From Diplonema japonicum (Eukaryota; Euglenozoa; Diplonemea; Diplonemida; Diplonemidae): 64,000 nucleotides of DNA. Both the position numbers and the translations under genes were made by a program. The first letter of the stretch is position 1; each line of letters starts with the position of its first letter. Below are positions 1 to 10,454 of this stretch, in pieces. The notes below the pieces were generated by a model. That model saw only the letters and a list, made by a program, of their open reading frames with translations, had not been told where the DNA came from and searched no databases. The DNA lies in assembly GCA_964019335.1 (NCBI GenBank), contig OZ025666.1, positions 250,501 through 314,500 of the forward strand. Reading direction: 5' to 3'.

Positions 1-2
1 GG

Positions 3-2159
3 GCCTCCGATGCTTCAGATGACGGAGAGGTTGATCATTCATCAACAAGCGAGGCTGAAGATGATAAAGACGGTGACATTCCCGAAGTCACCAAGACCCC
101 ATCCTTCGTAGGCATCCAGATCCTTACGGACCGCCAGGCTGTCTTTGATGACCCGTCCAAACTCCCTTTGAAATGGCTAATCCCGACCCTTCCTTGCACA
201 CTCGTCATCACCATTGATGACATGCGTGCCGAGGTAGCCCTCGAGCAGGTGTCCCATGGTGCTGCCGTAGCGAACATACCCCTCACGCTGCTTAAGATGA
301 CCTGCGTCACAGAGATCTACTCTGTCAACATCTCCATCATCCCGAATGTTAAGGAAGGCCTTCCTGTGTGGCGTATCCCCTCTCTACCTAGCATCCTTGG
401 TATCGATATTGATAAGATGCGAATTGAGGTTGCGGTGGGGCACCTCACGGACCTACGATCCTTGGAGTTCAACCCTGTGTCGGACGATCTTCTTATGGAG
501 CTCAACGAAGACCAAGAGGTTGAGACGCTCCCTGGGATGTTGAAGAGGCACCCCCCACCACCCCCACCTCCCGCGCCGCTTCCTGAAGCGGAAAACGTTG
601 TGCTTCAAGATGTTGACGAAGAGTCGCAGCCCGAACAGGAAAAAGCACAGGAAGAACAAGAACCGAAGAGCACGCCACGACAAGAACTGCAGCCGACCGG
701 CGAAGCACTAGAAACATTGAAGGAGATGAACGCGCCGGCTGATGGTGACAACAAATGGCTTGTTGCACCTTATGAGTACCACTTCCCCGGACAAGCACCT
801 GTTCAATACGATGACGACGGCAACCCTGTGGTGGTGCGGTACCTGGTGCGCCCGCCGAACAACATGGACTACAGCAGCCCTCTGTACACGAACATCCTCG
901 GCGGGCAAAAGGGCACACGTGCTTACACAAAACCACGAGTCTACGACAAGCAAGACGCAGTCGTGGAGACGGACCTCACAATGGGCGACATAGACATGCT
1001 GCAGAGCTACGAACAGAGCTTCTCTGACGAAGAGTCATATGAATATGAGGAGGAGCCTGAGGAAGAGCAAGCTGCGACGGAACGATCAACATCCAATCAG
1101 ATGTCTTCGTTCAGATCCTTCAGATCGTTCAAGTCGAGATCCAGCGGCAAGTCGAGCAGCATGCGGAGGGCAGCAAAGAACATAGTGAAGCACGGGGCCA
1201 TACTGCAATGCCCGAGCGAGCGTTGCGGCAAGAACAACATTGTGGAGTTCCTCAACGGGAAAGGGGACTACGTGAAAAACGTGAAGTACTGCGGCTCATG
1301 CGGGTGCCACTTGCACACCGCCACCCCTGACGGCGCAATGGAGGAAATGCACAATCTACGCTTAGAACTGGAGGCGTATAAACAAGAAATGCTGAGGATG
1401 GAGAACCAATTATTTGTATTGAGCAAGACGCACAGTCACGTGAAAACACCATCTGGTGTGAAATCATGGTCGGAGGCTGCAACGCAACAGATGAGAAGCC
1501 TCTCAGGGAGGCAAGTGGGAACGGCAAAAATAGAGCAAGCAAAGGCAAGGCGTCGGAAGGAAAAGGCAGACAGGAAGAAAACAGAGCGTGAGCTGCAAGC
1601 GTACTCAGCACAGATGAACAGGATGCGGCTGAAAATGTACGGCGACAAGGAAAACCTATTCGCGGCTGCTGAGAATGGCGCGACCGAAGTCTTTCAACGA
1701 TTGAGAAAGGTGGACAGAGGGCTCACCGGTATGCACATGTGTATCGACACACAAGGGCGTACACCACTGCACATTGCCGCACTTCATGGACACGTGAATA
1801 TCCTAATAGAGACACTTCGCGAAGACCCCTTGGCACGCGTTGAGGACACTGTGTCTGGTGGAAGTCTCGATGATGATGAAATAATGCTGTGCTTCCCCAC
1901 CACGTTGGGGCGGTCAAGTATGTTGCACTGCGCTGTGACGTCCGGCAAGATCGCGTGTGTGGAGTACCTTCTGACTCGTTTTGCGTTCAACCCCAAGCTC
2001 CCCCAGCTCATCTCGCTCAAAACTAAAGTTGGCCACACCGCCCTTGAGTTGAGTAATTTGCACCAGTTCAACCACATCTCCGCCTACCTTGAGACACACC
2101 TCCGCAACACCGACAAGAAGAGGAAGGTGCTGAAGCTGACCGGAAACATGAGTCCTTAA
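3..2159 (+). CDS. Ankyrin-repeat, zinc-ribbon protein (5' partial)
   Basis: The reading frame is open to the left edge, so the true start lies outside the window; an internal Met at 168 is not needed. Visible parts, in order: two similar modules of about 70 residues, each with an Ile-Asp-(Asp/Lys)-Met-Arg-x-Glu-Val core (around nt 90-300 and 310-510); a proline run followed by a Glu/Gln-rich stretch; a Ser/Arg-rich segment; a four-Cys zinc ribbon (Cys-x4-Cys then Cys-x2-Cys, nt 1209-1305); a coiled coil; a Lys/Arg-rich helix; and two or three ankyrin repeats (RTPLHIAALHGH near nt 1758, then SMLHCAV and TALELS) before the stop. Ankyrin and zinc-ribbon parts usually mediate protein binding. No catalytic domain is seen, and the function is unknown. 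The next gene starts 364 nt downstream. Confidence 0.85.
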   Translation, partial: ASDASDDGEVDHSSTSEAEDDKDGDIPEVTKTPSFVGIQILTDRQAVFDDPSKLPLKWLIPTLPCTLVITIDDMRAEVALEQVSHGAAVANIPLTLLKMTCVTEIYSVNISIIPNVKEGLPVWRIPSLPSILGIDIDKMRIEVAVGHLTDLRSLEFNPVSDDLLMELNEDQEVETLPGMLKRHPPPPPPPAPLPEAENVVLQDVDEESQPEQEKAQEEQEPKSTPRQELQPTGEALETLKEMNAPADGDNKWLVAPYEYHFPGQAPVQYDDDGNPVVVRYLVRPPNNMDYSSPLYTNILGGQKGTRAYTKPRVYDKQDAVVETDLTMGDIDMLQSYEQSFSDEESYEYEEEPEEEQAATERSTSNQMSSFRSFRSFKSRSSGKSSSMRRAAKNIVKHGAILQCPSERCGKNNIVEFLNGKGDYVKNVKYCGSCGCHLHTATPDGAMEEMHNLRLELEAYKQEMLRMENQLFVLSKTHSHVKTPSGVKSWSEAATQQMRSLSGRQVGTAKIEQAKARRRKEKADRKKTERELQAYSAQMNRMRLKMYGDKENLFAAAENGATEVFQRLRKVDRGLTGMHMCIDTQGRTPLHIAALHGHVNILIETLREDPLARVEDTVSGGSLDDDEIMLCFPTTLGRSSMLHCAVTSGKIACVEYLLTRFAFNPKLPQLISLKTKVGHTALELSNLHQFNHISAYLETHLRNTDKKRKVLKLTGNMSP

Positions 2160-2523
2160 AAAAATTTTTCTTTTTTTACTGTTATTATTTTTCTTCTCTC
2201 CTTTATATTGTCCCGATACGGTTTTTGTTCTGTTGTTTACCTCTCCCCCCCCCCGCCTTGAGAAGGGCGCTGAAAAAAAAAAAAGAGGGGGAAAAAAAAG
2301 GGAAAAAAAAAAAAAAAACGGAGAAGTGGGGAGCAGGCTTATCTTTCTTACAAAAAGTACAACTTTACCACCCTAAGAAATATGGGGTGTTATGCTCTGT
2401 GTGTGTACCTTTAAAAAAAAAAAACCCCCCCAGGAGGGTTATACTCCTTTATGTTGTACCCATCTCATTATCACTACCACAAAAAGGAGAGGGGGGGAGG
2501 GGGAAAAAAAAAAGGGGGGGGAA
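2160..2523. other. Intergenic spacer, low complexity
   Basis: A/G- and C-rich homopolymer spacer between two + strand genes. A pyrimidine-rich stretch followed by AG lies upstream of the next ATG and could serve as a trans-splice acceptor, but no site is certain. No coding signal is seen. Confidence 0.7.
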
Positions 2524-3693
2524 ATGGCTATTGCAGGGGGGGTGGATTGGGTACCACCGCAGTATTTAAGAGCGCTAAGGCCGTTGATGCCGGGCGATGT
2601 GGAATTCAGAATGATGGAATATCAGTTGAAGCTTGCTCTGCGGTCGGCCACCGCGAGGATCCTGTCTGTGCATGCTTTGCACGATCCCGACGAAAATATA
2701 AAATTCGAGCGATCCCACATTGGGAGCGTGGTGCTGGACTCATGGGTGTACTCCCCGGCACTTCCTGAGGACAACAGTGTTGCACAAATAGCGACACACG
2801 GCGGCCGTTTCAGAATAGGCGATCCTTCCAAAGGCGCGTTGTTCAGCAGCGGCGGGATCCGATTGCACAGCGATGAGTCAGGCGATGAATACACCCAAAG
2901 AAACCGACCTCCTGGCGCCATGCAGCTCGAGTTCCTTCACCTCCGCCTCTGCACAGGACAGTCCTTCTTAATGGAACGCGAGCAGATAGGGAAGCACCCG
3001 GTCCCCGAGGGATATCACTCCATTAAGGTTCACCGTGACTCTACAGACCCACATGATTTCTACCATGAGTATATCATCAATGATGAATCGAGGGTGTGGC
3101 CTGATTTTGTTGTGAATTGTGTGTATGATCCTGAAGAGGACCGGCGGGGTTTGGCTGGCCTACAGAACAAGGTGGCGAACTGGCGGATACACTGTTATCA
3201 AGATATGTTTGGCCAGCTGGGCGACGAACTAGAAATGCAGAAACGACAAGTAGAGGAACGCAAGAGAACAATAACAGCTCAACTGTCTGATATCGACAAC
3301 AAAATGAATGCTGTGACGCAAAACCACGCACACGCTCAGGACAGAATCTACGCTGTTGTTCAAGCTGCAGTTCAGATGTTGCATGACCGCACCCAAGCGA
3401 AGTTGAATTTACTGCAATCTGACGATGTAGAACTTCGCAGGCAGCTCAACTACTTTGAATGGTCCGATAATTTCCTTTCCTACCAAAAGACGCTTCTGGA
3501 GAGGGGCCTCCTCGACCCTGTTGAATTCCTTCAGAACGCCACGCAGCACAAGCAGACAATCGAGGAAGCGCCGTGTGAGATTGCCGATGCGTACCACAGC
3601 GTGTCCGCGGACCTGAAGGTTGTCGGCAACCTCACCATCCTGGTCGACGACAAGGCGGTTCCCGGAAGCAACTACTACGAGCATATCGGTTGA
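2524..3693 (+). CDS. PARP-like catalytic segment with coiled coil
   Basis: 389 residues from the ATG at 2524. The frame is open further upstream, but only through homopolymer DNA that codes for poly-Lys/Gly, so I start here. Residues about 85-205 resemble the C-terminal half of a PARP catalytic domain: a Gly-x-Leu-Phe-Ser-Ser segment, a Met-x-Leu...Thr-Gly strand, Tyr-His-Ser-Ile, then a Glu-Tyr-Ile-Ile...Pro-x-Phe-Val-Val closing motif. A convincing His-Gly-Thr NAD-binding motif is not found, so activity is doubtful. Residues about 235-350 form a long coiled coil like the B-box C-terminal helices of TRIM proteins. PARPs transfer ADP-ribose from NAD to proteins; a PARG gene lies 18 kb downstream. 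Alternative: an unrelated coiled-coil protein. The gene is real; the family call is tentative. Confidence 0.55.
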   Translation: MAIAGGVDWVPPQYLRALRPLMPGDVEFRMMEYQLKLALRSATARILSVHALHDPDENIKFERSHIGSVVLDSWVYSPALPEDNSVAQIATHGGRFRIGDPSKGALFSSGGIRLHSDESGDEYTQRNRPPGAMQLEFLHLRLCTGQSFLMEREQIGKHPVPEGYHSIKVHRDSTDPHDFYHEYIINDESRVWPDFVVNCVYDPEEDRRGLAGLQNKVANWRIHCYQDMFGQLGDELEMQKRQVEERKRTITAQLSDIDNKMNAVTQNHAHAQDRIYAVVQAAVQMLHDRTQAKLNLLQSDDVELRRQLNYFEWSDNFLSYQKTLLERGLLDPVEFLQNATQHKQTIEEAPCEIADAYHSVSADLKVVGNLTILVDDKAVPGSNYYEHIG

Positions 3694-4083
3694 GAAAATA
3701 GAAGCGCTGTATGGAAGATAGATCTATATATATTTTTTTTTATTGTCCCCTACCCCATTTCCATAGATTTTTAGATGATTTTTTTTTTGTTTTTTCTTCC
3801 ATACTCTCCCCCTTTTTTTAAAAAAAAAATGGAAATGATAGAGAAAAAAAAAAGAAAAGAAAAGAAAAGAAGAAGAAAAAAAAAACTGTGGGCTTTTTTG
3901 TTGTTGGTATTGCCCATTCTCCCCTCATCGTTTTTTTTTCCCCCCCGTTTTCTTTTTTTTTTTGTTAAGAAATTCCTATTTGCTAACGGAGAGGGAAGAT
4001 GGCAACAAAAAAAAAAAAAAAAAAGGAGTGCGCAAACCCGAGCGGGGGGGAGCGTGAGTGGGCAACAAAAAAAAAAAAAAAAA
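3694..4083. other. Intergenic spacer, homopolymer rich
   Basis: Long A, T and C runs with no supported gene. The open frame from 3775 through this stretch is poly-Lys/Phe and is treated as an artefact of the homopolymers. Confidence 0.7.
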
Positions 4084-6534
4084 ATGTCAGAAAATGGGAT
4101 GCCAAACATACCGCAGTCGAGGGTGTCAATCGACCCACCCACGTATACTCCTGGCGCGACAGGGGAGGTAGAGATGGACGTCGGTGTCGGGATGAAAAAA
4201 TACAAGTGGCTATTCGACGGAAAGGATTTCTCGTGGGAGTGTTGGGACACAGACAGATGGTACAAAATGCTAGGGAAGAAGGTCTTTTTGAACGTGTTGA
4301 AACAGATGCGAGAGGAGGACCGATCCTGGGGCGAGGCGACCATCCCCAAAGGGGACAAAGTCGCTGCCCACAACGTCAAAGTCTGGCGGAGGAAAGCATC
4401 CCACAAAGAAGCACGAATCGACGAGGTCAAAGTAGAAGCAGACTACCACGGCCAAAGCCCTTCTGAATTATACAACCTCCTCCATGAACACGCCTTCAGA
4501 GCAACATGGGACACATACATGAAAAAAGGTTTCAACATCGCAAGATTCTCCCTAAACAACGACATAGGCTACTACGAAGCAGCCTTGCCCTTCCTCTCAG
4601 GTCGGGATTTTGTGAACCAACGAGGGTGGGTAGAAATGGGCAAGGAACACTACATGATAGCGAACTACTCGACACCCCACGCCTCGATGCCTCCCGGCAA
4701 AGCAATCAGAGGCAGATCTTTCATCACCGCGTACTATATCCGACCCTGCCACACAGACCCAACAGGAAGCACGATTACATATCTCACTTGTTCTGACCCC
4801 AGTGGGTGGATACCCGCAATGGCTTTGAACAAGGTAACCACCGTTCAAGGCCCTGGCATGATGGTGGGCTTGGCCGTCAACGCGAAAAAACTCCCCGAAT
4901 GGCTGGAAAAAAGCTACAAGGAATACGTGGCGAACGGGAAGGTTGCACTAAAAGGCCCGTGGGACAACACCTTTTCAAAGCCGAATATGTTCCACCCGAG
5001 AGACCCTGCAGTGCCTGGCGACTACCGTGTAAGCGTTACTCCATTGGACTTGGAGAAGAAACAGGTTGAAGAGCTGAACCGTGAACAGGATAAGAGCATC
5101 AAACAACTGATGCAGGAGGCGAGCGAAGAATGGGCTAAAATAATGTCAGAGATGAACGGGAAGACCGGGTCGGTCAGACGGAGCGCGAGCTTTAAAAAGG
5201 GAACGTTTAACGAGGTGAAGGAGGTCTTTGAGCCCAACACACAAAACGCCGCGGGGAGCCCCAGAAAAAAAAAGTCGGCCGATGTGTCAAAACGTCTTGA
5301 AGACGTGGAAGCAGCAGTGAAACGGTGCGAGGTGGAGAACACCTGCCTCAAGGAGCGTCTGGCGGTGTTTTCTCGAACCCCGGGTGCCGACCCTTTTACG
5401 AGACAACCCTCCGATGAGCCGACTGTCTGCGCGGACTTCCGATCGAAAATAGCGGAAATTACCACCACCGTGGCCATAGAGCTCGAAGAAACAGGCAAGG
5501 CAGAACAGATCACAGTTGAAGAGTACCTCACCTCTGTTTTAAACAAACTAGAAGTTACCTATCCCCTTCCAGAGGAGGACCGACCCCGGTGCCCCATAGG
5601 CGTGGCCATGGAGGGCCCCGTGCAGGGTACCGTGTCTTATGACGAGCTGTGGAAGCTGATTGAATACGTTGAAAAACCGGATTCGATGGATGCACAGATT
5701 GTGGTATTTCACGGCGGGAAAAAAAAAAAAAAAAAAAAAAAAAAACAGCGTTTTGCCTTGCTGTTGTTGTTGTTCAGCACAGTTGTGAACCTTGTCGTGG
5801 CTGTGCATCATCTTAGGGAGAATTATTGGGAGATGGGTATGTGGAGAAGAAAAAAAAAATTTTTTTTTTAAAAAAAAAAGGTCTCATGACCCTTGTAGTC
5901 GTCACGCTTGGCGACTGGTGTTTATGGTGGAGCTGCCGAGACGTCCACTACAAGGACAGGCCGTTCAGTACGGGTGGGCAGGCCGCGCCCTTGCTGTGGC
6001 CAATGCGGCTGCAGCTTATTCCATTGATCCCCGCAATGGCAACTATGTTGCTGCTAAGGATCCCAAAGGAGATGACAGACGAAGAGAGCACCCCCACCCA
6101 CGCCAACATTATGTATAGGTTTTCATTCTTTTATACGTTCATGAGGATGTTGCTGCATAACGCACCGGTGGTATGTATTTTTTTTTTTTTTTTTTTTTTT
6201 CCAAAAAAAAAAATAGATGTATCTCTTCGGGGTGGCTCAGCATCGTTCCAACTCTCGGGGGAAAGACGCTGATCACGTCTCAGGGCGTCCTGTACTTGGT
6301 GATGATTTCTGGATGATTGTTATTGTAGCCAACGTAACCTTTGCAGCTTGGGTTCTCTTATGGGCTTTCCGTGTTTTTTTCTCCACCCCCTCTCCTACTG
6401 AACGGAGGCACAACATATGCGGGCTTCCAAGGTTCCAGAGAGGGTACACTACAGGGTTTGGCACGTTTCTTGTACTTTGCATTATGGGTGCGGTTAGTAT
6501 CCTGCTGTTCCTCGACGATACCTACTCTCCTTGA
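4084..6534 (+). CDS. START lipid-transfer domain protein with multi-pass membrane tail
   Basis: Four exons inferred: 4084-5703, 5749-5836, 5881-6170 and 6217-6534. Phases agree and give about 771 residues. Residues about 45-310 look like a START/PCTP-type lipid-binding domain: Trp-Asp at the start of a helix, then Gly-Arg-Asp-Phe-Val, Arg-Gly-x-x-x-Ile-Thr-Ala-Tyr-Tyr-Ile and Thr-Tyr-Leu-Thr-Cys-Ser-Asp-Pro-x-Gly strands. A charged region and a coiled coil follow (residues about 320-450). Exons 2-4 encode four to six hydrophobic segments whose spacing weakly recalls XK-related membrane proteins. Intron 1 ends in about 26 A then CAG; intron 2 has adjoining T and A runs; intron 3 is a T run, an A run and TAG. 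START domains bind sterols or phospholipids; joined to a membrane tail, this suggests lipid handling at a membrane. The exon joins are predictions. Confidence 0.7.
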
Positions 6535-7214
6535 GGTAAACTAAATATTGGGGAAAGAGGATGAGATTGATGAAAAATAGACTGCATTTTCCCCCCCCCC
6601 CCATTTTGTAAAGATTATCGTTTGCCCCATTTTTTTCTTTGCCCCCCTCCCCCTGAATATTTGTGTAGTATCCCCTTATGTCCCTTTTTCATTTTCGTTT
6701 CTGTTTCTCCCCCTCAAAATATAACACCCCCGAGAAAAAAGAGATCGGCAAAGGGAAGAAAGCGGGGGGGGGGGGGGGGGGACAATGACAAAAAAAGGAA
6801 ATTTTGAAGGGTAAACAAAAAAAAAGGAAAAGGATGGGGGGAGGGAAAGGGGATGGAGAGGGTGAGAAATCCTTTCCCATTCGATTTTCCCCCCCCCAGT
6901 TTTTTTTTTTCTTTTTTGTTTGTTTTGCTTTGCTCTTTTTTTTGTTTTTGTTCCCTCTTTTTCCGTTTTTGTTTTACCCACCCCACCCCACCCCACTTCC
7001 CCTTTATACCCTCCTTTTTTTTTGTCAATCCCCTTTTTTTTGTCCACTCTTTTTCTCCCACCAAGAACAGAAAGAAAAAAAAAAAAAGAAATACAACAAG
7101 AAAAAAGATGTTATTGGTATCTGTGATCTTTTTTTTGAAATATGTTACTTCACCTCTATTTCTTTCTCAAAGGTGAGGGGGGGGGGGGGGGGGGGAAAGG
7201 TAGGTGCGTAAAAT
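6535..7214. other. Intergenic spacer, low complexity
   Basis: 680 nt of C, T, A and G runs, including 15 or more G near 7181. Overlapping frames on both strands are compositionally biased and unsupported. No RNA gene was recognised. Confidence 0.75.
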
Positions 7215-7601
7215 ATGCAGCAGGAGACACGCAGTAATGATGTACAGCAAGAACAGGCTCTAAGTGATGAGGCCCTGTACAAGATAATGCGAGAGGGGGA
7301 AGTACAAGCGTACCATCACATTATAAGGGCGCTCGTGATGAGAAATGGCCCTAGTATGGTGGGGATTTCGGAGAGTATGTTGCAGGATGTGCGGAGTCTA
7401 CTCAACATTCCCGAAGAACGGCATGCGTGTGAACTGCGTGCAGCTCTCCTGTCACCAGATGTTCTTGCTGCCGTTTCTGTGCCTCCTTCACGGAAACGTG
7501 TATTAGAGCAGACGTGTGATTGGTCCTTCACGAGTGCTTGTGACAGTGACTCGACCGAAGACGACAGCAATCCTCCCATAAAACGAGTACGCGGGAGGTA
7601 G
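7215..7601 (+). CDS. Small ENT-domain (EMSY N-terminal-like) nuclear protein
   Basis: 128 residues. Residues about 18-75 match the ENT domain pattern: a first helix with Glu-x-x-Ala-Tyr-His-x-Ile-Ile-Arg-Ala-Leu, a second ending Leu-x-Asp-Val-Arg-x-Leu-Leu-x-Ile-Pro, then Glu-x-His-x-x-Glu-Leu. ENT domains are helical dimerisation and peptide-binding modules found in EMSY and in plant chromatin proteins. The C-terminus is acidic/Ser-rich and ends in Lys-Arg-Val-Arg-Gly-Arg, a possible nuclear signal. No Tudor/Agenet or other chromatin module is present, so this is ENT almost alone. The ATG follows a poly-G run and AG, and the first uS4 gene begins 95 nt after the stop. Confidence 0.7.
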   Translation: MQQETRSNDVQQEQALSDEALYKIMREGEVQAYHHIIRALVMRNGPSMVGISESMLQDVRSLLNIPEERHACELRAALLSPDVLAAVSVPPSRKRVLEQTCDWSFTSACDSDSTEDDSNPPIKRVRGR

Positions 7602-7695
7602 CAGGGAAGCCTTGTTTTCTCTTCTTTTTTCCCCCCCTTTTTTCTTCGTTTCTCCTTTAAAACACTCCCATCCAGATTTCATATAGCAAAAAAAA

Positions 7696-8259
7696 ATGGT
7701 TCGCAAGTACCGTGAGTTCGGCAAGGTCTACAAGAACCCCCGTCGTCCGTTCGAGAAGGAGAGGTTGGACAAGGAGCTGAAGCTTGTTGGTGAGTACGGT
7801 CTCAGGTGCAAGCGTGAGGTTTGGAGGGTTGCCCTTACCCTTGCCAAGATGAGGAAGTGTGCCCGTACCCTTCTGACCCTTGACGCCGACTCTGAGCGTC
7901 GTGTCCTCGAGGGTGGTGCCCTTCTCAGGAGGTGCCTCAGGTACGGTCTCCTTGACCAGGAGCACATGAAGCTCGACTACGTGCTTGGTCTGACCCTTCA
8001 GGACTTCTTGGAGCGCCGTCTCCAGACCCTTGTGTTCAAGCACGGTCTTGCCAAGTCCATCCACCACGCCCGTGTGATGATCCGTCAGCGTCACATCTGC
8101 GTTGGCAAGCAGATGGTCACTGTCCCCTCTTTCTGGGTCAGGACCGACAGCGAGAAGCACATTGACCTCGCCCCCACCTCTTCCCTTGGTGCTGGTGGCC
8201 CCGGCCGTGTGAAGCGTTCCAGGAAGACTAGCGGTGGTGGTGGTGGTGACGAGGAATAG
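7696..8259 (+). CDS. RPS9: 40S ribosomal protein S9 (uS4), tandem copy 1
   Basis: 187 residues, close to the usual eukaryotic length of about 190. uS4 binds 16S/18S rRNA early in small-subunit assembly and lies near the mRNA entry site. The sequence begins with the conserved eukaryotic N-terminus (Val-Arg-Lys-Tyr-Arg-Glu-Phe-Gly), has the S4 RNA-binding fold around Leu-Glu-Arg-Arg-Leu-Gln-Thr (residues about 105-165), and ends in a Gly/Asp/Glu tail. No intron. First of four head-to-tail copies with the same protein; unlike the others it has GACCGAC late in the gene and AAGACTAGC near the end, so the copies differ at silent sites only. Confidence 0.97.
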   Translation: MVRKYREFGKVYKNPRRPFEKERLDKELKLVGEYGLRCKREVWRVALTLAKMRKCARTLLTLDADSERRVLEGGALLRRCLRYGLLDQEHMKLDYVLGLTLQDFLERRLQTLVFKHGLAKSIHHARVMIRQRHICVGKQMVTVPSFWVRTDSEKHIDLAPTSSLGAGGPGRVKRSRKTSGGGGGDEE

Positions 8260-8460
8260 AAACGTAAGCGACATCAAACCCAGTGTTATTGCGGAGGCAT
8301 CATATCATCCTGTGTAGTGCAGGTGTGGCTCGTATTGCAGTTTTCTTTTTTATATACCTTTACCGAGTTGAGCATTCTGTTTTTCTTTCGTTGGTCTTCA
8401 GTGCTAGCATGTGTCTTTCCGGTCAGTCCCACCCAAATTTACAGTTTTACTACAAGAAAA

Positions 8461-9024
8461 ATGGTTCGCAAGTACCGTGAGTTCGGCAAGGTCTACAAGA
8501 ACCCCCGTCGTCCGTTCGAGAAGGAGAGGTTGGACAAGGAGCTGAAGCTTGTTGGTGAGTACGGTCTCAGGTGCAAGCGTGAGGTTTGGAGGGTTGCCCT
8601 TACCCTTGCCAAGATGAGGAAGTGTGCCCGTACCCTTCTGACCCTTGACGCCGACTCTGAGCGTCGTGTCCTCGAGGGTGGTGCCCTTCTCAGGAGGTGC
8701 CTCAGGTACGGTCTCCTTGACCAGGAGCACATGAAGCTTGACTACGTGCTTGGTCTGACCCTTCAGGACTTCTTGGAGCGCCGTCTCCAGACCCTTGTGT
8801 TCAAGCACGGTCTTGCCAAGTCCATCCACCACGCCCGTGTGATGATCCGTCAGCGTCACATCTGCGTTGGCAAGCAGATGGTCACCGTCCCCTCTTTCTG
8901 GGTCAGGACTGACAGCGAGAAGCACATTGACCTCGCCCCCACCTCTTCCCTTGGTGCTGGTGGCCCCGGCCGTGTGAAGCGTTCCAGGAAGACCAGCGGC
9001 GGTGGTGGTGGTGACGAGGAATAG
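8461..9024 (+). CDS. RPS9: 40S ribosomal protein S9 (uS4), tandem copy 2
   Basis: Protein identical to copy 1. The start is fixed by homology at 8461, although the frame is open upstream to 8317. The 201-nt spacer before it is unrelated to the other spacers. It has a pyrimidine stretch and CAG/AAG upstream of the ATG that may serve as a leader acceptor. Silent differences include AAGCTTGAC where copy 1 has AAGCTCGAC. Confidence 0.97.
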   Translation: MVRKYREFGKVYKNPRRPFEKERLDKELKLVGEYGLRCKREVWRVALTLAKMRKCARTLLTLDADSERRVLEGGALLRRCLRYGLLDQEHMKLDYVLGLTLQDFLERRLQTLVFKHGLAKSIHHARVMIRQRHICVGKQMVTVPSFWVRTDSEKHIDLAPTSSLGAGGPGRVKRSRKTSGGGGGDEE

Positions 9025-9138
9025 GAAAAAAAAAGATATTTAGTGTTTTTCAAAAAAAAAAAGGAAACTCTTATCATTGAATGGCTAACTGCACACTACA
9101 CTGCACAACATCCCAGGTCTCATAAGTGTCCTTTAAAA

Positions 9139-9702
9139 ATGGTTCGCAAGTACCGTGAGTTCGGCAAGGTCTACAAGAACCCCCGTCGTCCGTTCGAGAA
9201 GGAGAGGTTGGACAAGGAGCTGAAGCTTGTTGGTGAGTACGGTCTCAGGTGCAAGCGTGAGGTTTGGAGGGTTGCCCTTACCCTTGCCAAGATGAGGAAG
9301 TGTGCCCGTACCCTTCTGACCCTTGACGCCGACTCTGAGCGTCGTGTCCTTGAGGGTGGTGCCCTTCTCAGGAGGTGCCTCAGGTACGGTCTCCTTGACC
9401 AGGAGCACATGAAGCTCGACTACGTGCTTGGTCTGACCCTTCAGGACTTCTTGGAGCGCCGTCTCCAGACCCTTGTGTTCAAGCACGGTCTTGCCAAGTC
9501 CATCCACCACGCCCGTGTGATGATCCGTCAGCGTCACATCTGCGTTGGCAAGCAGATGGTCACTGTCCCCTCTTTCTGGGTCAGGACTGACAGCGAGAAG
9601 CACATTGACCTCGCCCCCACCTCTTCCCTTGGTGCTGGTGGCCCCGGCCGTGTGAAGCGTTCCAGGAAGACCAGCGGCGGCGGTGGTGGTGACGAGGAAT
9701 AG
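9139..9702 (+). CDS. RPS9: 40S ribosomal protein S9 (uS4), tandem copy 3
   Basis: Same 187-residue protein; the upstream extension to 9043 is spacer sequence. It uses CTTGAGGGT where the other copies have CTCGAGGGT, a silent change. The preceding spacer is only 114 nt and contains two A runs. Confidence 0.97.
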   Translation: MVRKYREFGKVYKNPRRPFEKERLDKELKLVGEYGLRCKREVWRVALTLAKMRKCARTLLTLDADSERRVLEGGALLRRCLRYGLLDQEHMKLDYVLGLTLQDFLERRLQTLVFKHGLAKSIHHARVMIRQRHICVGKQMVTVPSFWVRTDSEKHIDLAPTSSLGAGGPGRVKRSRKTSGGGGGDEE

Positions 9703-9796
9703 ATCCATGGCTAAAGGACACAATGATAGCTGAATCATTTATTTTACCAAGCATTTACACCGCAAACCTTACTACAGATAAACTACAACATCAAAA

Positions 9797-10360
9797 ATGG
9801 TTCGCAAGTACCGTGAGTTCGGCAAGGTCTACAAGAACCCCCGTCGTCCGTTCGAGAAGGAGAGGTTGGACAAGGAGCTGAAGCTTGTTGGTGAGTACGG
9901 TCTCAGGTGCAAGCGTGAGGTTTGGAGGGTTGCCCTTACCCTTGCCAAGATGAGGAAGTGTGCCCGTACCCTTCTGACCCTTGACGCCGACTCTGAGCGT
10001 CGTGTCCTCGAGGGTGGTGCCCTTCTCAGGAGGTGCCTCAGGTACGGTCTCCTTGACCAGGAGCACATGAAGCTCGACTACGTGCTTGGTCTGACCCTTC
10101 AGGACTTCTTGGAGCGCCGTCTCCAGACCCTTGTGTTCAAGCACGGTCTTGCCAAGTCCATCCACCACGCCCGTGTGATGATCCGTCAGCGTCACATCTG
10201 CGTTGGCAAGCAGATGGTCACCGTCCCCTCTTTCTGGGTCAGGACTGACAGCGAGAAGCACATTGACCTCGCCCCCACCTCTTCCCTTGGTGCTGGTGGC
10301 CCCGGCCGTGTGAAGCGTTCCAGGAAGACCAGCGGCGGTGGTGGTGGTGACGAGGAATAG
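9797..10360 (+). CDS. RPS9: 40S ribosomal protein S9 (uS4), tandem copy 4
   Basis: Last copy of the array, again with an identical protein. The spacer before it is 94 nt, and the myosin gene starts 94 nt after its stop. Its 3' end (the AGCGGCGGT glycine run) matches copy 2 more closely than copy 1, which suggests sequence exchange among copies. Confidence 0.97.
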   Translation: MVRKYREFGKVYKNPRRPFEKERLDKELKLVGEYGLRCKREVWRVALTLAKMRKCARTLLTLDADSERRVLEGGALLRRCLRYGLLDQEHMKLDYVLGLTLQDFLERRLQTLVFKHGLAKSIHHARVMIRQRHICVGKQMVTVPSFWVRTDSEKHIDLAPTSSLGAGGPGRVKRSRKTSGGGGGDEE

Positions 10361-10454
10361 ATGTTGGTTTAATGAACTTTTTTAAGGGATCAATTTATTT
10401 TACTGCAAAACTTCACCCACATTAGTCCCGCACAGGTAATACAACAAAGGCAAA

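Noticed and set aside
3775-4083. N-terminal extension of the START protein rich in Lys and Phe
   Set aside because: Encoded by homopolymer DNA; the ATG at 4084 gives a normal start.
6676-7064. Overlapping frames on both strands in the spacer before the ENT gene
   Set aside because: Poly-Lys, poly-Pro and poly-Phe translations of homopolymer DNA.
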